Origin: Tillandsia leiboldiana
Taxonomy: Eukaryota; Streptophyta; Magnoliopsida; Poales; Bromeliaceae
DNA length: 64,000 bases
Reading direction: 5' to 3'
Assembly (NCBI GenBank): GCA_029204045.2
Contig: CM055063.1
Span: 43,371,562-43,435,561, forward strand
This document shows positions 1-11,689 of this stretch, in pieces; the first letter of the stretch is position 1; each line of letters starts with the position of its first letter. The notes under the pieces were generated by a model. The model was not told the origin of the DNA. It searched no databases and worked only from the letters and a program-made list of their open reading frames with translations. The position numbers and the translations under genes were made by a program.

Positions 1-65
1 ACCGGGGTCTCCAGAAGTCACAGATCCAACAGTAATCCAAACGTGGGAATTTTCGGGTCCTCACA
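1..65 (-). mobile_element. F1 LTR end (LTR-a, truncated by window edge)
   Basis: These are the last 65 plus-strand bases of an F1 LTR. In element (minus) sense this is the LTR 5' end, beginning TGTGAGGACCCG. It is followed directly by the polypurine tract at 66. The same bases recur at the ends of the other F1 LTRs (3699, 16236, 19976, 23613, 41363). Confidence 0.85.
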
Positions 66-78
66 TCCTCCCCCACTA
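66..78 (-). promoter_or_regulatory. Polypurine tract of F1
   Basis: On the minus strand this reads TAGTGGGGGAGGA, directly abutting the LTR start TGTGAGG. This is the expected site of plus-strand DNA priming. The same tract recurs at 3700, 16237, 19977 and 23614, always touching an LTR end. Confidence 0.85.
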
Positions 79-1212
79 AAAGGAAGTTTCGTCCTCGAAA
101 CTAACACAACTCAAACAGGGAGTCTCCAAGCCAAAGGTAGGTATCCATCAACACCGTCTCCAGCTCCCAAGCACCACTCACTCCCCGTGATTACTCCTCA
201 ACAAAACAATCATCAGTACGGCATGGCCCGGTTGCGCAATTCTCTCATCGCACGAGCCAGAATTCACAACGGGCGTCCCTCGCACTCCAAACACTCACAA
301 ATCTCAACTGGAGCGAGTCAATCACGGGCGAGGGGTCCAAAAGCAAAACACCTCTGAGCTGAGACGTGGAAAACCTCAGGAACTCCAAAAAACTGGGGAC
401 AAGGAAGATTAACCAAATCTACTCGTCCAATCTACACGAAGAACATCACCACAACTAACAGGAAAGGTAAGGGCCCCACCAGCAGGAAAGTCGTCAACCC
501 CAACTCTCTGTTTAGAAAACAGCTTAGATTAATGAAAAGTCCGAAAATTCCGAAAGACCAGTGCCTTCGCCCCAATCAAACAAGAACAGGTTCGGGCACC
601 GCCTTCATTTCTGGAGCTGTCTTTCGAAGCTTTCGTCCTGTTCGAAAATTTCAGTACAAGGCGAGAAAAGGGAGAGAAGTGTTGAAGCCGTTCCTGCTGT
701 GGCTACAAACGGAAGCTACGATCTAACCGTGCCCCTAAAAAGAAAAACACAACTCTAGTCCTAATCGTCACCTACGCACAACAGGTAGCACCCAACCCAA
801 AACCGCTGAAGCCACTGCTGCAGAAAGGATGCCACGGTGACCTGAGAAAATGATCTCCTGCTGCCCAACTCGCGGGAAGGTCACGGTAATCAATCCACAA
901 TCAATCGTTGCACGATACTGCACCAACTGGTCCATCCCGTGTGCTCAATCTGAGTCGTGGAGCTGTAACCCAACCGTCACCTTTGCCGGTAAAATTTGAA
1001 GTCTCAACAGCACTAGACATAATCCATAAAGCTTCCCCAAGTGCACAATACCAACAGGAACCTGTACCTCTAGTGCACGTGGTAACAACTCTACCTCCAG
1101 TCCAGACAGGAAAACTAAAAACACTCTAACTCAAACCTATGAATCGGGGTGGTTCAGACTGCCGGGACTGGCTCCATCGATTAATGACGTCCCGAAGCTC
1201 AGCTACTATCCA

Positions 1213-1548
1213 CTATCCACCCTGCCTCGGTGCCTCGGCACTGCTCGTCGGCACGGAGGGGGTTGCTCGCTCCATCGGTGCTACTGGTACAACTGAATAT
1301 GCCACTGCATAGAAAGAAAGTACTGGAGGACACTCAAGCGGTACTGCAACTAGCTGTGCTCTCTGCTCCAACAAGCGCATCAAACGTTCCATGGCCTCCT
1401 CCTGCCTTCGGACAGCCTCCGACATCTGTGCCATCTGGATCCATAACTCCTGGGTCTCGCTCTGCTCTGATAGCTCTGCCTCCCGCTGCTCGGGTTACTC
1501 ATCAGATGCGGGATGTGCCCTCTTCGCTACACGACGTCTCAGGGGCAT
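1213..1548 (-). pseudogene. gag N-terminal stub of F1
   Basis: A minus-strand frame starts at ATG 1546-1548 with MPLRRRVAKRAHPASDE, meets an in-frame TAA, then continues through a Gln/Glu-rich stretch (MAQMSEAVRRQEEAMERL) to a TAG at 1213-1215. A basic start followed by a Glu/Gln-rich helical stretch is typical of the beginning of Del/Tekay gypsy Gag. Capsid and zinc-knuckle parts are absent. The stub is about 110 codons and recurs at 17463-17797, 21124-21459 and 31119-31454, with its start also in F2. It is unlikely to make a functional Gag, and its retention may instead reflect an RNA signal. Confidence 0.6.
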
Positions 1549-1822
1549 CGTAGTACACTGCACAATAACAAACATCAGGACACAACAACCAAACGACCCA
1601 ATCCAGCGAAAGTCTAAGACATGTCATCCATTCCATAGCATTATGTTGTCTGCAGCCAACATAATCGCTTAGGAGAATAAACATGCCAATCACTCATCCC
1701 ATCCCTTGGGAGAGGTATGAAACTCAATCAGGACTCTCGCTAACAGTCACGACTCTCACGTAGTCATCCTAATGTCCAACCACAAGCCCAGGGTTTCTAA
1801 GTCCACAATGACCTACAACCTA

Positions 1823-1835
1823 GGCTCTGATACCA
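1823..1835 (-). promoter_or_regulatory. Primer-binding site of F1
   Basis: The minus strand reads TGGTATCAGAGCC, complementary to the 3' end of plant initiator-Met tRNA. An 8-base spacer (GATTAGAG) separates it from the LTR end ...GCGTGACA. The same PBS and spacer occur at 18069-18081, 21734-21746 and 31729-31741. Confidence 0.9.
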
Positions 1836-1843
1836 CTCTAATC

Positions 1844-3699
1844 TGTCACGCCCCGGCGTCGAAACTACGACCCGGGCTCGCCAACAGATCCGCCGCCCAT
1901 ACGGTGAACCCCGTATAGACGAAGCGTCTAACCTGCAAAAGATAGATACTATACTATCCAGATATCAGAGCTGAAAATAAACTGCTAGAAATAAAATAAA
2001 TTAATACAAAGTCCTCACCAAAGTACAAGTCACTCAACTCTGAAAGAAAAGTACAACTTTATACCTCACTACAAGGTCACTCAACAATAAGTAACTCTCA
2101 TAATATAAAAAGGGTACATCTACTCTCTGGACGACGACCGGTAGGGATCTAGATCGCGACTCCCTTACCTCGGTCTGAAGAAGCAGCAACTGGAGCAGCA
2201 GGAACAGGAGTAGAAGTCCCTGTGGGAAAAGACACCACGACGGGTGTGAGAACTACGTCCCAAGTAGTTCTCAGTGGGTGCCGCCAACAAGCCCAACGGT
2301 CTGCCCACTAAGTCTACTAGAGGCATAAAGTAACAAATGCAGGGCTATAAGGAAAAGCTGGTAAGTAAACTCTACAGCTACTATGCCTCTATCTAGATGC
2401 TCAAAAAGTGGAACAGAAAGAACATGATGCCACAACTAACTCTCATCTCTGATCACCCAATCTAACTGACCTGCCACCTCGGGTCCAGTCAAACCTACGC
2501 CAACCTACTACCGTTACGTCCCGGAGGAGCGGGCTTACGTAGGACCTACTGCCGTTACATCCCTGAGGAGCGGAATTACGTAGGGCGTCCATGACTGCCA
2601 AAATTGGCTCAGCCAGAGGGACAAAACGTCGACAAGTCGCGATACCAAAGTGCAGACCCACCCCGGACGTGGCACTCGAGGGGAGCGACCGCAACGAGGA
2701 CAAGGGTGTCCGCGCACTCTGTCGAGCTGGCACTGCAGGCATAGTCCAAAATCCACGCTCACGCTCTGAACGGAAGGACTCAGAATCCACAAACATCACG
2801 CACAACGGTCGGAGCACTCTCGACGACTCAGCTGATCAGCTCTCTCGAATCTCAAGACACAAGCAACTCCACCAACTCAAAGTACAAGGTCGCATCCACT
2901 ACGAACAACTGCCTCACAGGCCAAAAATCCGGGCGCCCGAAACTTCTGGGCTGCTACAGTAACGGGCCGGCCCGTTACTGTTCACGCCCGGAAAATTCCC
3001 AGGCCGCCACGCGTCCACCCAAACAGCAAACAGCTGTTTGGGCCAACGGCCATGCGCCACGTGGCCGAAGCGGTGGCCGACACGTGGCGCCCCCGTCGGG
3101 AGCCGCGGGTCAGTGCGCCCACGTCGCGCCCCACGTGCGCCCACGCGCGCCTGTCGGGCACGCAGCCCGAGGTACCTGCTCCCGCACCGTGGACCGCGCG
3201 CACAACACCGCACCAACCACGATCTGCCACGTGTCCACCCCCGGTCCACCGTGCACCGTGCCATTCCCGTGGACCGCGCCCACTGTGCCCGCCAACCGGG
3301 AGCCGCCACGTGGCCAGCGCCCGGGTGTACGCCTCTGCGGTGGACCGCGCGCCTCCACCGCCGCCAGCCGCCGCGCTCCGCCGCCGGTGCTTCTCCGGCC
3401 GCCGGAACAGTACCCCACACCTCGAAATCCGTGCCGAGTCATCCGGGCTCCGAAAAAATCCAAGTAAATAGCCAGTTTCGATCGTTTTCGCGCGCTGAAT
3501 CCAAATCCGATGTCCGATTTTCCAAATTCCACTTCTAAATTTCTCAAAAATTCCCGAAAAACAAACTTGATCCATTTTTCATGCCGGGTCCAAATCTTGG
3601 GTCCAAAATGCGCGCAAACACCTCTAACACTCAACCGGGGTCTCCAGAAGTCACAGATCCAACAGTAATAAAAACGTTGGGAATTTTCGGGTCCTCACA
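1844..3699 (-). mobile_element. F1 LTR-b, short form
   Basis: This 1856-bp LTR has termini TGTCACGCCCCG...TCCTCACA in plus reading, with the PBS on its left and the PPT of the next unit on its right. It contains a GC-rich promoter-like segment (about 2990-3420) with five CACGTG palindromes. It carries the short-form junction near 2915-2925, where the long LTR (LTR-f) has about 1.4 kb more. It shares a private variant (ggaattacg near 2570) with LTR-e at 21755-23613, supporting a recent or artefactual duplication. Confidence 0.85.
3058..3312. promoter_or_regulatory. Cluster of five CACGTG (G-box) motifs
   Basis: CACGTG occurs at 3058-3063, 3081-3086, 3132-3137, 3228-3233 and 3307-3312, several within GCCACGTGGC. 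G-boxes are binding sites for plant bZIP and bHLH factors. They lie in the element-5' (U3) part of the LTR, where a promoter is expected. Regulation by these factors is inferred. The cluster is largely conserved in the other F1 LTRs. Confidence 0.5.
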
Positions 3700-4462
3700 T
3701 CCTCCCCCACTAAAAGAAAGTTTCGTCCTCGAAACTAACACAACTCAAACAGGGAGTCTCCAAGCCAAAGGTAGGTATCCATCAACACCGTCTCCAGCTC
3801 CCAAGCACTACTCACTCCCCGTGATTACTCCTCAACAAAACAATCATCTGTACGGCATGGCCCGGTTGCGCAATTCTCTCATCACACGAGCCAGAATTCG
3901 CAATGGGCATCCCTCGCACTCCAAACACTCACAAATCTCAACTGGAGCGAGTCAATCACGGGCGAGGGGTCCAAAAGCAAAAAACCTCTGAGCTGAGACG
4001 TGGAAAACCTCAGGAACTCCAAAAAGCTGGGGACAAGGAAGATTAACCAAATCTACTCGTCCAATCTACACGAAGAACGTCACCACAACCAACAGAAAAG
4101 GTAAGGGCCCCACCAGCAGGAAAGTCGTCAACCTCCAACTCTCTGTTTAGAAAACAGCTGAAATTAACGAAAAGTCTGAAAATTTCGAAAGACCAGTGCC
4201 TTCGCCCCAATCAAACAAGAACAGGTTCGGGCACCATCTCCATTTCTGGAGCAGTCTTTCGAACCTTTCGTCATCTTTGAAAATTTCAGTACAAGGCGAG
4301 AAAATGGAGAGAAGTGTTGAAGCCGTTCCTGCTGTGGCTACAAAACGGAAGCTACGATCTAACCGTGCCCCTAAAAAGAAAAACACAACTCTAGTCCTAA
4401 TCGTCACCTACGCTCAACAGGTAGCACCCAACCCAAAACCGCTGAAGCTACTATCCACTATC
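3700..4462 (-). mobile_element. F1 internal region with deletion, left of SIR-A
   Basis: It begins with the PPT and matches the first F1 internal region up to about position 4448. It then jumps from the equivalent of 812 to the equivalent of 1204, an internal deletion of about 390 bp with AGC at the junction. It is cut by SIR-A after the target sequence CTATC (4458-4462) and resumes at 11181. The same deletion and insertion occur at 23614-24375 / 31119-31749. Confidence 0.8.
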
Positions 4463-4813
4463 TGTTACGGCACTTTAAGACTCCAAGTCCTAAGTCATAG
4501 AGTATGTTCTAGGACTGTTTGGTTCTAGGACGAATCAAATGTAGGATTTTAATTTCTAATGACTAACATTTGATTTTGTTTGGAGTTTTGTTTTGCAGGA
4601 ATTACATCACTTTAAGACTCCAAGTCCTAAGTCATAGAGTATGTTCTAGGACTGTTTGGTTCAAATGTAATTTTGTATTTATTGGATCTTTCACGCAAAG
4701 AAAATCAATGTTTTGGTGATAACATTGAATTTCGACTTTTTGGTTTAAGATGAGTGACTTGAGCGCTTTTATGTATTTTTGGGTTTTGTCACGAAATTGC
4801 CAAAGAGGGAGAT

Positions 4814-6211
4814 TGTTACGGCATTTTGGTATTGGCATATTTCGTGAGTCAAGTCAGTGAGTTGAGTCGGAGTCTTAAAGGATCAAATTGTCAATCAGCA
4901 ATCAAAGACTTAGAGAAGATTCAACAAGAGCTCAAGTTGACACTCAGTGTCTTGAGTCTTGAAGATTGAAGTTGAAGAATTGTGGATCAGTTACATCAAT
5001 CTCAAAAAGAAAGTATTCAAGAGGATCAGGTATGTTTAACTAAATAATTGTGGTGATCCGAATACTTTCTTATAGTGTAGAAACACTTGGATGATCTTTT
5101 AATTGCATAAAAATCAAAAACTGGACATGGGACATGTTCAGGATCCGGATCAGACCTTGCAATCCGGATCCCGAAGGGTACTTGTTCATTGGCAATTTCA
5201 ATCCGGATCCTAGGCCATTCCGATCCGGATCCCGAACATGGGACTTTGCTGAATTGCATGAACGATCCGGATCGGACCTTGCAATCCGGATCCCGAACCC
5301 TTGGTTTTCTGGAATCGTCAATCTCGTTACGACGATCCGGATCGCAGTAAATCCGATCCGAATCGCCGTCCTGAAAATTTCCAGATAAGGTATGTTTTTG
5401 ATTCTTATCTCTTTCCAAAGGTTTCTAAACTATAAATAGACGTTTAGGGTTTCTCTAAAACGTGGGTTCTCTACCGATTAATTAATTAAACACTTGAGAG
5501 CAAACCCTAGAGGCTAGGTTTTCATCGTTCTTCTTAATAGCCTCTTTTAGGTCAATTCGACGGTTCTTCCAAGAACATATCTTTCGTCGAATTGATCTAA
5601 TCTTTGCTTAGAGATTTCTTCTACGGTTCCTCAATGAGAATCTAAGCAAAGGATCACCATCGAAGTCAATATTCTTATCGACTGAGTTTGCGTCGTGGAT
5701 TCGACGTGGCATCGTGGATTCGGTGTGCTAAAGGGCTTTCGTGGATTCGAAACGTGTGCTCGTGGATTCGAGTGGCGTTCGTGGATTCGAACGTGTGCAG
5801 TGGACGTGCAAACGGTGGAGTGCGAGGTCCGAAGAATTGAAGGAGGGGTTAAATCCGTGGAGACGGTAATCACCTTGTTAGTTTCTTCTTTTCTTAGTGG
5901 ATGGTTATTGCGTGGACATCCAACCGGTCAGCGCAGGTCCGAAGAAGCTGAAGGAGGGGTTGAGTCCGTGGAGTCGGTAATCACCTTGTTTATTCTTCTA
6001 TTCTTAGTGGATTGTTATTGCGTGTTGGTCCCCGTGGTTTTTCCTCCTGGATTGGAGTTTCCACGTATATCTCGGTGTGCTGTTTTTTATTTCCGCATTG
6101 GTTTTTATTTTGCACTGAGATTTGTTTTTAAGTATTACACCTATTCACCCCCCCCTCTAGTTGTTTGATAGTACCTATTTAGATCCTTGTGGATCCTATA
6201 AAAAACCTACA
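4814..6211 (+). repeat. SIR-A 5' LTR (A1)
   Basis: The LTR runs from TGTTACGGCATTTTGG to CCTATAAAAAACCTACA, followed two bases later by a PBS (6214-6225). A cluster of GATCCGGATC-type palindromes (about 5140-5360) precedes a TATA box at 5431-5438. Downstream are repeated CGTGGATTCG motifs and a 110-bp tandem duplication. Confidence 0.85.
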
Positions 6212-6247
6212 ATTGGTATCAGAGCGGGGTTTTAGGTTTTATCTATC

Positions 6248-8226
6248 ATGATGGTGTGAAAGTGGGTAATATTTATAGACCTCCTCTTTTTGATGGGACT
6301 AATTATGCTTATTGGAAAGTGCGGATGAGGGCTTTTCTCATCGCAATTGATGAGCAGGTACTGGCACTCCGTTGGATACGGTCTGGCGTGCAATCCTGTT
6401 GAGGAAGTAGTAGGACATTCTACTACCCCCAAAACCTCGCTCTAGATGGTCCAAAGAGGAAACTCGAAAGATCCTCTTACAATGGGAAGGGTATGAACGC
6501 TTTATTTAATTCTCTTTTCCCGACTGAGTTCCCACACGAATTTCCGCGTGTGCAAACCAGCGAAGGAAATTTGGGACATTCTCAAAATACACATGAGGGT
6601 ACTAATTGTCTTGTAAAACATTCAAAAGCTCCAGATGCTACAAGTCAATTTGACTCTATTCACATGGAAAGAGCATGAACTTGTTTACAGATTATTACAC
6701 TAGACTTCAAGATTGTAATAAATACATGTGGCTAATTTAGGAGAAAGGATCCCGGGACAGCGAAAATTGTAAGAAGCTACTTCGGACCTTTCCGGAACGG
6801 TTGTAGGGCAAAGGTCACTGCCATTGCATAACCGCTTTAGTCATCCGGATGAGATGAGTGTAGAGGAATTAGTAGGTGCTTTGCAAACTTATGAAATGAC
6901 TTTTCCTACTAATCAAGTTTCTTCCAAGTCTTCTTCTAAGCTTACAGGTATTGCATTCAAATCAACAAAGGAAGAAGATAGCGAATCAAGTTCCGACGAT
7001 GAAATCTCTTTTGCCGATTTTGAAGAACAATTGGCGCGGATCACAAAGAAATTTCGTCGGAAATTTTGGAAGAATCGAACCGATGGATCTTCATCCACGA
7101 AACCTTCTAAAGATCATCGGTTCTCAATCTTCTAACCTCAAAAGCTTTGCAAAACCTTCTAAAGAAAAGAAAAAGATGATTTCGAAGGGGAAATCCAATG
7201 CATAGATGCAAAGGCTACGGCATTTTCACGGAATGTCCTTCTCCGAAATCATATACAAAGAAGGCTTTGCAAGCAGAAAACTTGTGGGACGATTCTACTT
7301 CTAATGAATCGACCTCAAGTAAGAGAAAAAAGTCGTTAGCCTTTCATGCCTCTCAATTCCCTCTTCTAATGTTGTTTATCATCTTTAATCACTGACTCTA
7401 TCCTTTGATTTTGCATGAAACATCAACATCAACGGAGAGTCATCAAGTGAGGGGGAGTCGGACGAAGAAGAACTCGTTGAGGCATATCAACAACTTCTTG
7501 CGGAATCTAAGAAGATGGCCAAGCATATCAAGAAGTTGAGAGAAGCAACGACTTGAGAATCAAGACGAGAATCATGCTTTAAAGATAAAACTTCATGATC
7601 TCGAGGAGGAACGAGAGCTTTTATTGGATAATAATAAAATCCTCCAAGAAAAGTAAATCAATCGGAAACGATCGTTAATTCCCATATTAACAAGATTGAT
7701 TTTCTAGAAAAGCAGTTTGAGGAGATTCATGTCACCAACCAATTTGACCAAGCAAGTTCATGAACTCAAATCCGACATACAAAGGAGGCTTTCAACCGTT
7801 CCAAGAAACTTGATTGTATGTCCGGATTAGGTCAAACAAGCAAGGTTGGTTTGGGATTTAAAAAGGACCAAACTGTGCATGCTTCAAGTTCCACATTCAA
7901 ATTGAAAGGAAGAACTTGTCACCTTTGTGGACTTGAAGGACATTTGGTGAAGGATTGCCCGAAAAAGAGAAAGAAAAATTCTTCGGCAACTTCATCTACG
8001 GAGCGAACTCAACGGAATCAAAAGACACATCAAGTCAAAGGAGTTCACTCAACCCACCAAAGGTCCGAGCCACAACATCAATCATACAAGTGGATCACTG
8101 CGAGGCAAAGACCTAAGGTGGATCAACAGTCAAAGCGGACAACCCCGGCCACAACGAATCAAGACAACCCAAAATCCAGCGATTTGGATTCGGAAAGGTG
8201 ATATCTTTCCTTGTCTTAAGTTCTAA
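6248..8226 (+). pseudogene. SIR-A gag, multiply frameshifted
   Basis: This region matches the intact SIR-B gag at 26156-28117, but the start reads ATGATGGTGTGA and many single-base insertions and deletions break the frame. Open pieces remain at 6824-7135 (part of the copia Gag domain and an acidic linker) and 7818-8201 (second zinc knuckle, CHLCGLEGHLVKDC). Several substitutions are shared with SIR-C rather than SIR-B. The indel pattern is typical of uncorrected long reads, so the true gene may be less damaged. Confidence 0.75.
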
Positions 8227-9797
8227 ATAGCTTATGACTGTATGTAATGCTTTGATTGGTTTCCTTTCATATTTTTCTAATTTGCATTACATGTTTTCAA
8301 TGCTCTTCGTTTTATGTTTTGTTTTTGAACAAAAGGTTTTTAATGAACAAGTGCATTGAATAAAAAGGGCTTCACGTTTATTCACTCCAAATTAATTTTA
8401 TATGGATTATCAACTTTACTCCATAATCATAATCTTGAAGATACTTCATTATAGGAGTTTTTGATATTATAAGCATCAAATTTTAGAAATCATGTGTGAT
8501 CTTTAGATGCTTAATCTATCTCGGTTGTGTGAATTCATTGTGATAAACGTGAGACAACCGATAGACTAAAATTGGGATTTAATTCTTTCACGTAAGAGAT
8601 TGCATTCTTACAAGGGTATTGAAATGATTTGCAAAAGATGTGGAAAGAGTTACATCCGAAAGGAGTGTGAAAACTACCACCATGTTGGAAAGAGCTGCCA
8701 CCCCGGTCGTCCGGTTTGTGTGTGAAGCTACCACATGTTTGATGCTTGAAAAATATTTATTGAAATTTTTAGTTGAAGCATTTGGAGATTTATATGCAAA
8801 GCTCTTATATTTGAACAATCTCCTGGTTGGTATAAGGTGGGATAGTTGAAAGATGCTCAAAGAGCCACCCTTAGGTATTTTAGTGCTTATCTCAAATTTG
8901 AAAGGGTAAGAAATCAAATTGATGTCATTTGAAATCTCTGTAAGTCATCTTTGTACATCCGTTACATCTTGATAGACTTTGGATCTCAAGATTATTTTTG
9001 ATGACTTGTGTTTGATGAATATAACATGAAAAACGGTTTATAATGTTTTACCTTTATTTTTCATGATTTCGGAGTAAATCTTTTTAATTTTGTGAAATTA
9101 ATTGGATTGAATGACATCTATGTGTGAATTAACGTTAAAGCACTTAAATTGTTTCTTGATGGAATACAAATCGGTAAAAAGATTCTAAAATCTGGATTTG
9201 TTTCAAGAATTATTTGATTTTTGCTTTCTGGTACAGGTACGCAATCTGCTTTTTGTTATATACCGGAACTGAGCTTTTATCTCTTCTTCTCTATGAACTA
9301 ATGTGTTAGTGATTTCCTTTTGTCTAGTATGTTCACTGTTTGACAATTTGTGACAAAAAGGGGGAGAACAGAAAATAATGATCGACTATCACAAAGGGGG
9401 AGACATAAATGCTAAGCAGGGGGGGAGAACATGGAGAACATGGAGAACAGTTAGAGACTCAGATAGGGGGAGACAAAGAAAAAGATTGAAAGAGCCGAAA
9501 AACAAAAGAACCAAAAGACGAATCAAATGTAGGATTTAATTTCTAACGACTAACGTTTGATTTTGTTTGGAGTTTTGTTTTGCAGGAATTACATCACTTT
9601 AAGACTCCAAGTCCTAAGTCATAGAGTATGTTCTAGACTGTTTGGTTCAAATGTAATTTTGTATTTATTGGATCTTTCACGCAAAGAAAATCAATGTTTT
9701 GGTGATACATTGAATTTCGACTTTTTGGTTTAAGATGAGTGACTTGAGCGCTTTTATGTATTTTTGGGTTTGTCACGAAATTGCCAAAGGGGGAGAT
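8227..9797 (+). other. SIR-A post-gag non-coding region with PPT cluster
   Basis: No pol gene follows gag. The segment is AT-rich with no sustained reading frame and ends in repeated AGGGGGAG tracts (about 9355-9475 and 9788-9796), the last touching LTR A2. It corresponds to 28118-29722 in SIR-B. Confidence 0.65.
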
Positions 9798-11180
9798 TGT
9801 TACGGCATTTTGGTATGGCATATTTCGTGAGTCAAGTCAGTGAGTTGAGTCGGAGTCTTAAAGGGATCAAATTGTCAATCAGCAATCAAAGACTTAGAGA
9901 AGATTCAACAAGAGCTCAAGTTGACACTCAGTGTCTTGAGTCTTGAAGATTGAAGTTGAAGAATTGTGGATCAGTTACATCAATCTCAAGAAGAAAGTAT
10001 TCAAGAGGATCAGGTATGTTTAACTAAATAATTGTGGTGATCCGAATACTTTCTTATAGTGTAGAAACACTTGGATGAACTTTTAATTGCATAAAAATCA
10101 AAAACTGGACATGGGACTGTTCAGGATCCGATCAGACCTTGCAATCCGGATCCCGAAGGGTACTTGTTCATTGGCAATTTCAATCCGGATCCTAGGCCAT
10201 TCCGATCCGGATCCCGAACATGGGACTTTGCTGAATTGCATGAACGATCCGGATCGGACCTTGCAATCCGGATCCCGAACCCTTGGTTTTCTGGAATCGT
10301 CAATCTCGTTACGACGATCCGGATCGCAGTAAATCCGATCCGGATCGCCGTCCTGAAAATTTCCAGATAAGGTATGTTTTTGATTCTTATCTCTTTCCAA
10401 AGGTTTCTAAACTATAAATAGACATTTAGGGTTTCTCAAAAACGGGGAGCTCGGCCGATTAATTATTAAACACTTGAGAGCAACCCTAGAGGCTAGGTTT
10501 TCATCGTTCTTCTTATAGCCTCTTTTAGGTCAATTCGACGGTTCTTTCAAGAACATATCTTTGTCGAATTTATCTAATCTTTGCTTAGAGATTTCTTCTA
10601 CGGTTCCTCAATGAGAATCTAAGCAAAGGATCACCATCGAAGTCAATATTCTTATCGACTGAGTTTGCGTCGGGATTCGACGTGGCATCGTGGATTCGGT
10701 GTGCTAAAGGCGTTTCGTGGATTCGAAACGTGTGCTCGTGGGATTCGAGTGGCGTTCGTGGATTCGAACGTGTGCAGTGGACGTGCAAATCGGGTGGAGC
10801 GCGAGGTCCAAGAAATTGAAGGAGGGGTTAAATCCGTGGAGACGGTAATCACCTTGTTATTCTTCTTTCTTAGGGATTGTTATTGCGTGGATATCCAACC
10901 GGTCAGCGCAAGGTCCGAAGAAGCTGAAGGAGGGGTTGAGTCCGTGGAGTCGGTAATCACCTGTTATTCTTCTATTCTAGTGGATTGTTATTGCGTGTTG
11001 GTCCCGTGGTTTTCTCCTGGATTGGAGTTTCCACGTAAATCTCGGTGTGCTATTTTTATTTTCCGCATTGGTTTTTATTTTGCACTGAGATTGAGTTTTT
11101 AAGTATTACACCTATTCACCCCCCCCCTAGTTGTTTGATAGTACCTATTTAGATCCTTGTGGATCCTATAAAAACCTAAA
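9798..11180 (+). repeat. SIR-A 3' LTR (A2)
   Basis: This LTR starts TGTTACGGCATTTTGG and ends ...AACCTAAA, where the other copies end ...AACCTACA. TATA box at 10413-10420. It has more small indels and local scrambling (for example around 10440) than the other SIR LTRs and lies just before the scaffold gap. Confidence 0.8.
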
Positions 11181-11589
11181 CTATCCACCCTGGCTCGGTG
11201 CTCGGCATGCTCGTCGGCACGGAGGGGGCTGATCGCCAATCGGGCTACTGGTTAGAACTGAATATTGCCACTGCATAGAAAGAAAGTCCTGGAGGACACT
11301 CAAAGCGGTAATGCAACTAGCTGGCTCTCTGCTCCAAACAGCGATTCAAACGATCCAGCATACTCCTGCAATCGGGACAGCCTCCAACATCTGGTGCCAT
11401 CGGGAAATAATCCTGGCGTCTCGCTCTGCTCTGATAGTCTGCCTCCGCTGCTCGGGTATCATCCGATGCGGGATGTGCCATCTTAGCCTACACGACGTTC
11501 AGGGGCATCGTAGACATGCACAACAACAAACATCAGGACACAACAACCAAAGACCCAATCCAGCGAAAGTCTAAGACATGTCATCCATT
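11181..11589 (-). mobile_element. F1 internal region resumed, with gag stub, up to gap
   Basis: After the CTATC duplication the F1 internal region continues and contains the degraded gag stub (about 11181-11508, minus). It matches 31119-31535 but with numerous indels. It ends at the gap before reaching a PBS. Confidence 0.75.
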
Positions 11590-11689
11590 NNNNNNNNNNN
11601 NNNNNNNNNNNNNNNNNNNNNNNNNNNNNNNNNNNNNNNNNNNNNNNNNNNNNNNNNNNNNNNNNNNNNNNNNNNNNNNNNNNNNNNNN
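11590..11689. other. Scaffold gap 1 (100 N)
   Basis: Exactly 100 N, the usual placeholder for a gap of unknown size. The left contig ends in F1 sequence and the right begins in the F3 gypsy LTR, so the two sides are not obviously contiguous. Confidence 0.98.

Larger units (their letters stand above)
66..1843 (-). mobile_element. F1 internal region, first copy
   Basis: This non-autonomous internal domain lies between LTR-a and LTR-b. In minus-strand sense it runs from a PBS (1823-1835) next to LTR-b down to a purine tract (66-78) next to LTR-a. Its only recognisable coding trace is a gag N-terminal stub (1213-1548). The rest has no long reading frame and no protease, RT or integrase motif that I can see. 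The bases beside the PPT, rich in TTTCGAGGACGAAACTT on the minus strand, match the 3' end of the F3 gypsy element, which links the two. The copy at 19977-21754 is nearly identical. Confidence 0.8.
4463..11180 (+). mobile_element. SIR-A: Sirevirus-like copia element, degraded copy
   Basis: Flanked by CTATC at 4458-4462 and 11181-11185. It opens with only about 9-10 bases of LTR start (TGTTACGGC) joined to the 3' end of an internal region (about 4473-4813). LTR A1 (4814-6211), internal region (6212-9797) and LTR A2 (9798-11180) follow. Insertion site, flanks and odd left end match SIR-B at 24376-31118. From about 6200 onward it is full of one-base indels, rising towards gap 1, so much of the damage may be sequence error. 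Confidence 0.8.
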
